Below, one piece after another: positions 6,758-6,916 of a DNA stretch of 6,916 nt. Position numbers and translations under genes: made by a program. The first letter of the stretch is position 1. Each line of letters opens with the position of its first letter. The stretch is taken from assembly GCA_039917935.1 (NCBI GenBank), contig JBDSIM010000124.1, positions 1 through 6,916 on the forward strand, given 5' to 3'. The notes beneath the pieces are model-generated. The model was not told the DNA's origin. It saw only the letters and a program-made list of their open reading frames with translations, and did no database searches. This DNA is from Chryseosolibacter sp039917935. Lineage in GTDB: Bacteria; Bacteroidota; Bacteroidia; Cytophagales; Cyclobacteriaceae.

Positions 6758-6767
6758 AGAGGGAGGA

Positions 6768-6821
6768 TGGGCGTTTTATGGTAGGGATGCAAAGTTATGG
6801 GTCCCTACCTTGCGACGCCCA
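6768..6821. terminator. Two-part stem-loop downstream of the truncated right-edge gene
   Basis: Outer arms TGGGCGT (6768-6774) and ACGCCCA (6815-6821) and inner arms GGTAGGGA (6780-6787) and TCCCTACC (6802-6809) are perfectly complementary. A 5x5 internal loop and a 14-base apical loop complete the structure. It begins seven bases after the stop of the - strand gene at the right edge and lies before the PTPS gene. A terminator or 3'-end stabiliser for that gene is likely. There is no T tract on the - side, so it is not a classic intrinsic terminator. Confidence 0.5.
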
Positions 6822-6828
6822 GCCGCGT

Positions 6829-6915
6829 TTAAAAATTCGTGATGGCGGTGCTGTGAAAATTAAACAGTGCCAGATTAATGCCGAAACTCAACTCGTGCGT
6901 CGTGAAACGCGCGCC
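6829..6915 (-). CDS. C-terminal end of an unidentified, possibly outer-membrane, protein (truncated)
   Basis: On the - strand, 28 open codons run in from the right edge and end in TAA at 6831-6829. The visible residues contain HELSFGINLALFNF and end in ITNF. The alternating hydrophobic pattern (F-I-L-L) and terminal Phe are typical of the closing strand of an outer-membrane beta-barrel. The stem-loop seven bases past the stop supports a real gene end. The family cannot be named from 28 residues, and a chance open frame of this length is possible. Confidence 0.48.
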   Translation of the reverse strand, partial: GARFTTHELSFGINLALFNFHSTAITNF

Positions 6916-6916
6916 T

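Noticed and set aside
6667..6767. Possible preQ1 riboswitch before the PTPS-folE operon
   Set aside because: No preQ1-I stem-loop with an A-rich tail, or other known pattern, is visible on the - strand before the PTPS start.

Overview
The window looks like ordinary chromosome from a member of the Bacteroidota, probably of the Cytophagales/Chitinophagales kind. This is inferred from protein character, since no rRNA is present. The aconitase is of the mitochondrial type usual in that phylum, the FolE has the phylum's typical N-terminal region and C-terminus, and Shine-Dalgarno sequences are mostly missing. There are no mobile elements, CRISPR arrays, tRNAs or rRNAs.

Layout, left to right. (1) Positions 1-597 (+): the 3' part of a CoA-pyrophosphatase-like NUDIX hydrolase gene, cut by the window edge. 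(2) Positions 598-734: a short convergent spacer holding a perfect 12-bp hairpin, probably a shared terminator. (3) Positions 735-3287 (-): aconitate hydratase, complete, with an unusual strongly basic C-terminal tail of about 80-100 residues. (4) Positions 3288-3775: a 488-bp divergent spacer with no convincing gene but with two palindromic elements on the permease side. (5) Positions 3776-5560 (+): an LctP/LldP-family L-lactate permease. (6) Positions 6666-5607 (-): a two-gene operon, 6-pyruvoyltetrahydropterin synthase followed by GTP cyclohydrolase I, overlapping by 41 bp. (7) Positions 6667-6828: a spacer with a large stem-loop. (8) Positions 6829-6915 (-): the last 28 codons of a protein with a beta-barrel-like C-terminal strand.

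Functionally, lactate import and aconitase fit together as carbon feeding into the TCA cycle, although their divergent arrangement alone does not prove co-regulation. GTP cyclohydrolase I and the PTPS enzyme catalyse consecutive steps on GTP. The CX5HGH active-site spacing of the second enzyme points to tetrahydrobiopterin-type chemistry more than to queuosine (QueD) chemistry.

The one feature that stands out is the histone-H1-like tail on aconitase: about 30 Lys and 4 Arg against 2 acidic residues in the last 80 positions. It is encoded with mixed synonymous codons and is preceded by a cluster of three methionines. It suggests a nucleic-acid-binding aconitase, or an H1-like protein fused to or nested inside the gene. 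Everything else is housekeeping metabolism.
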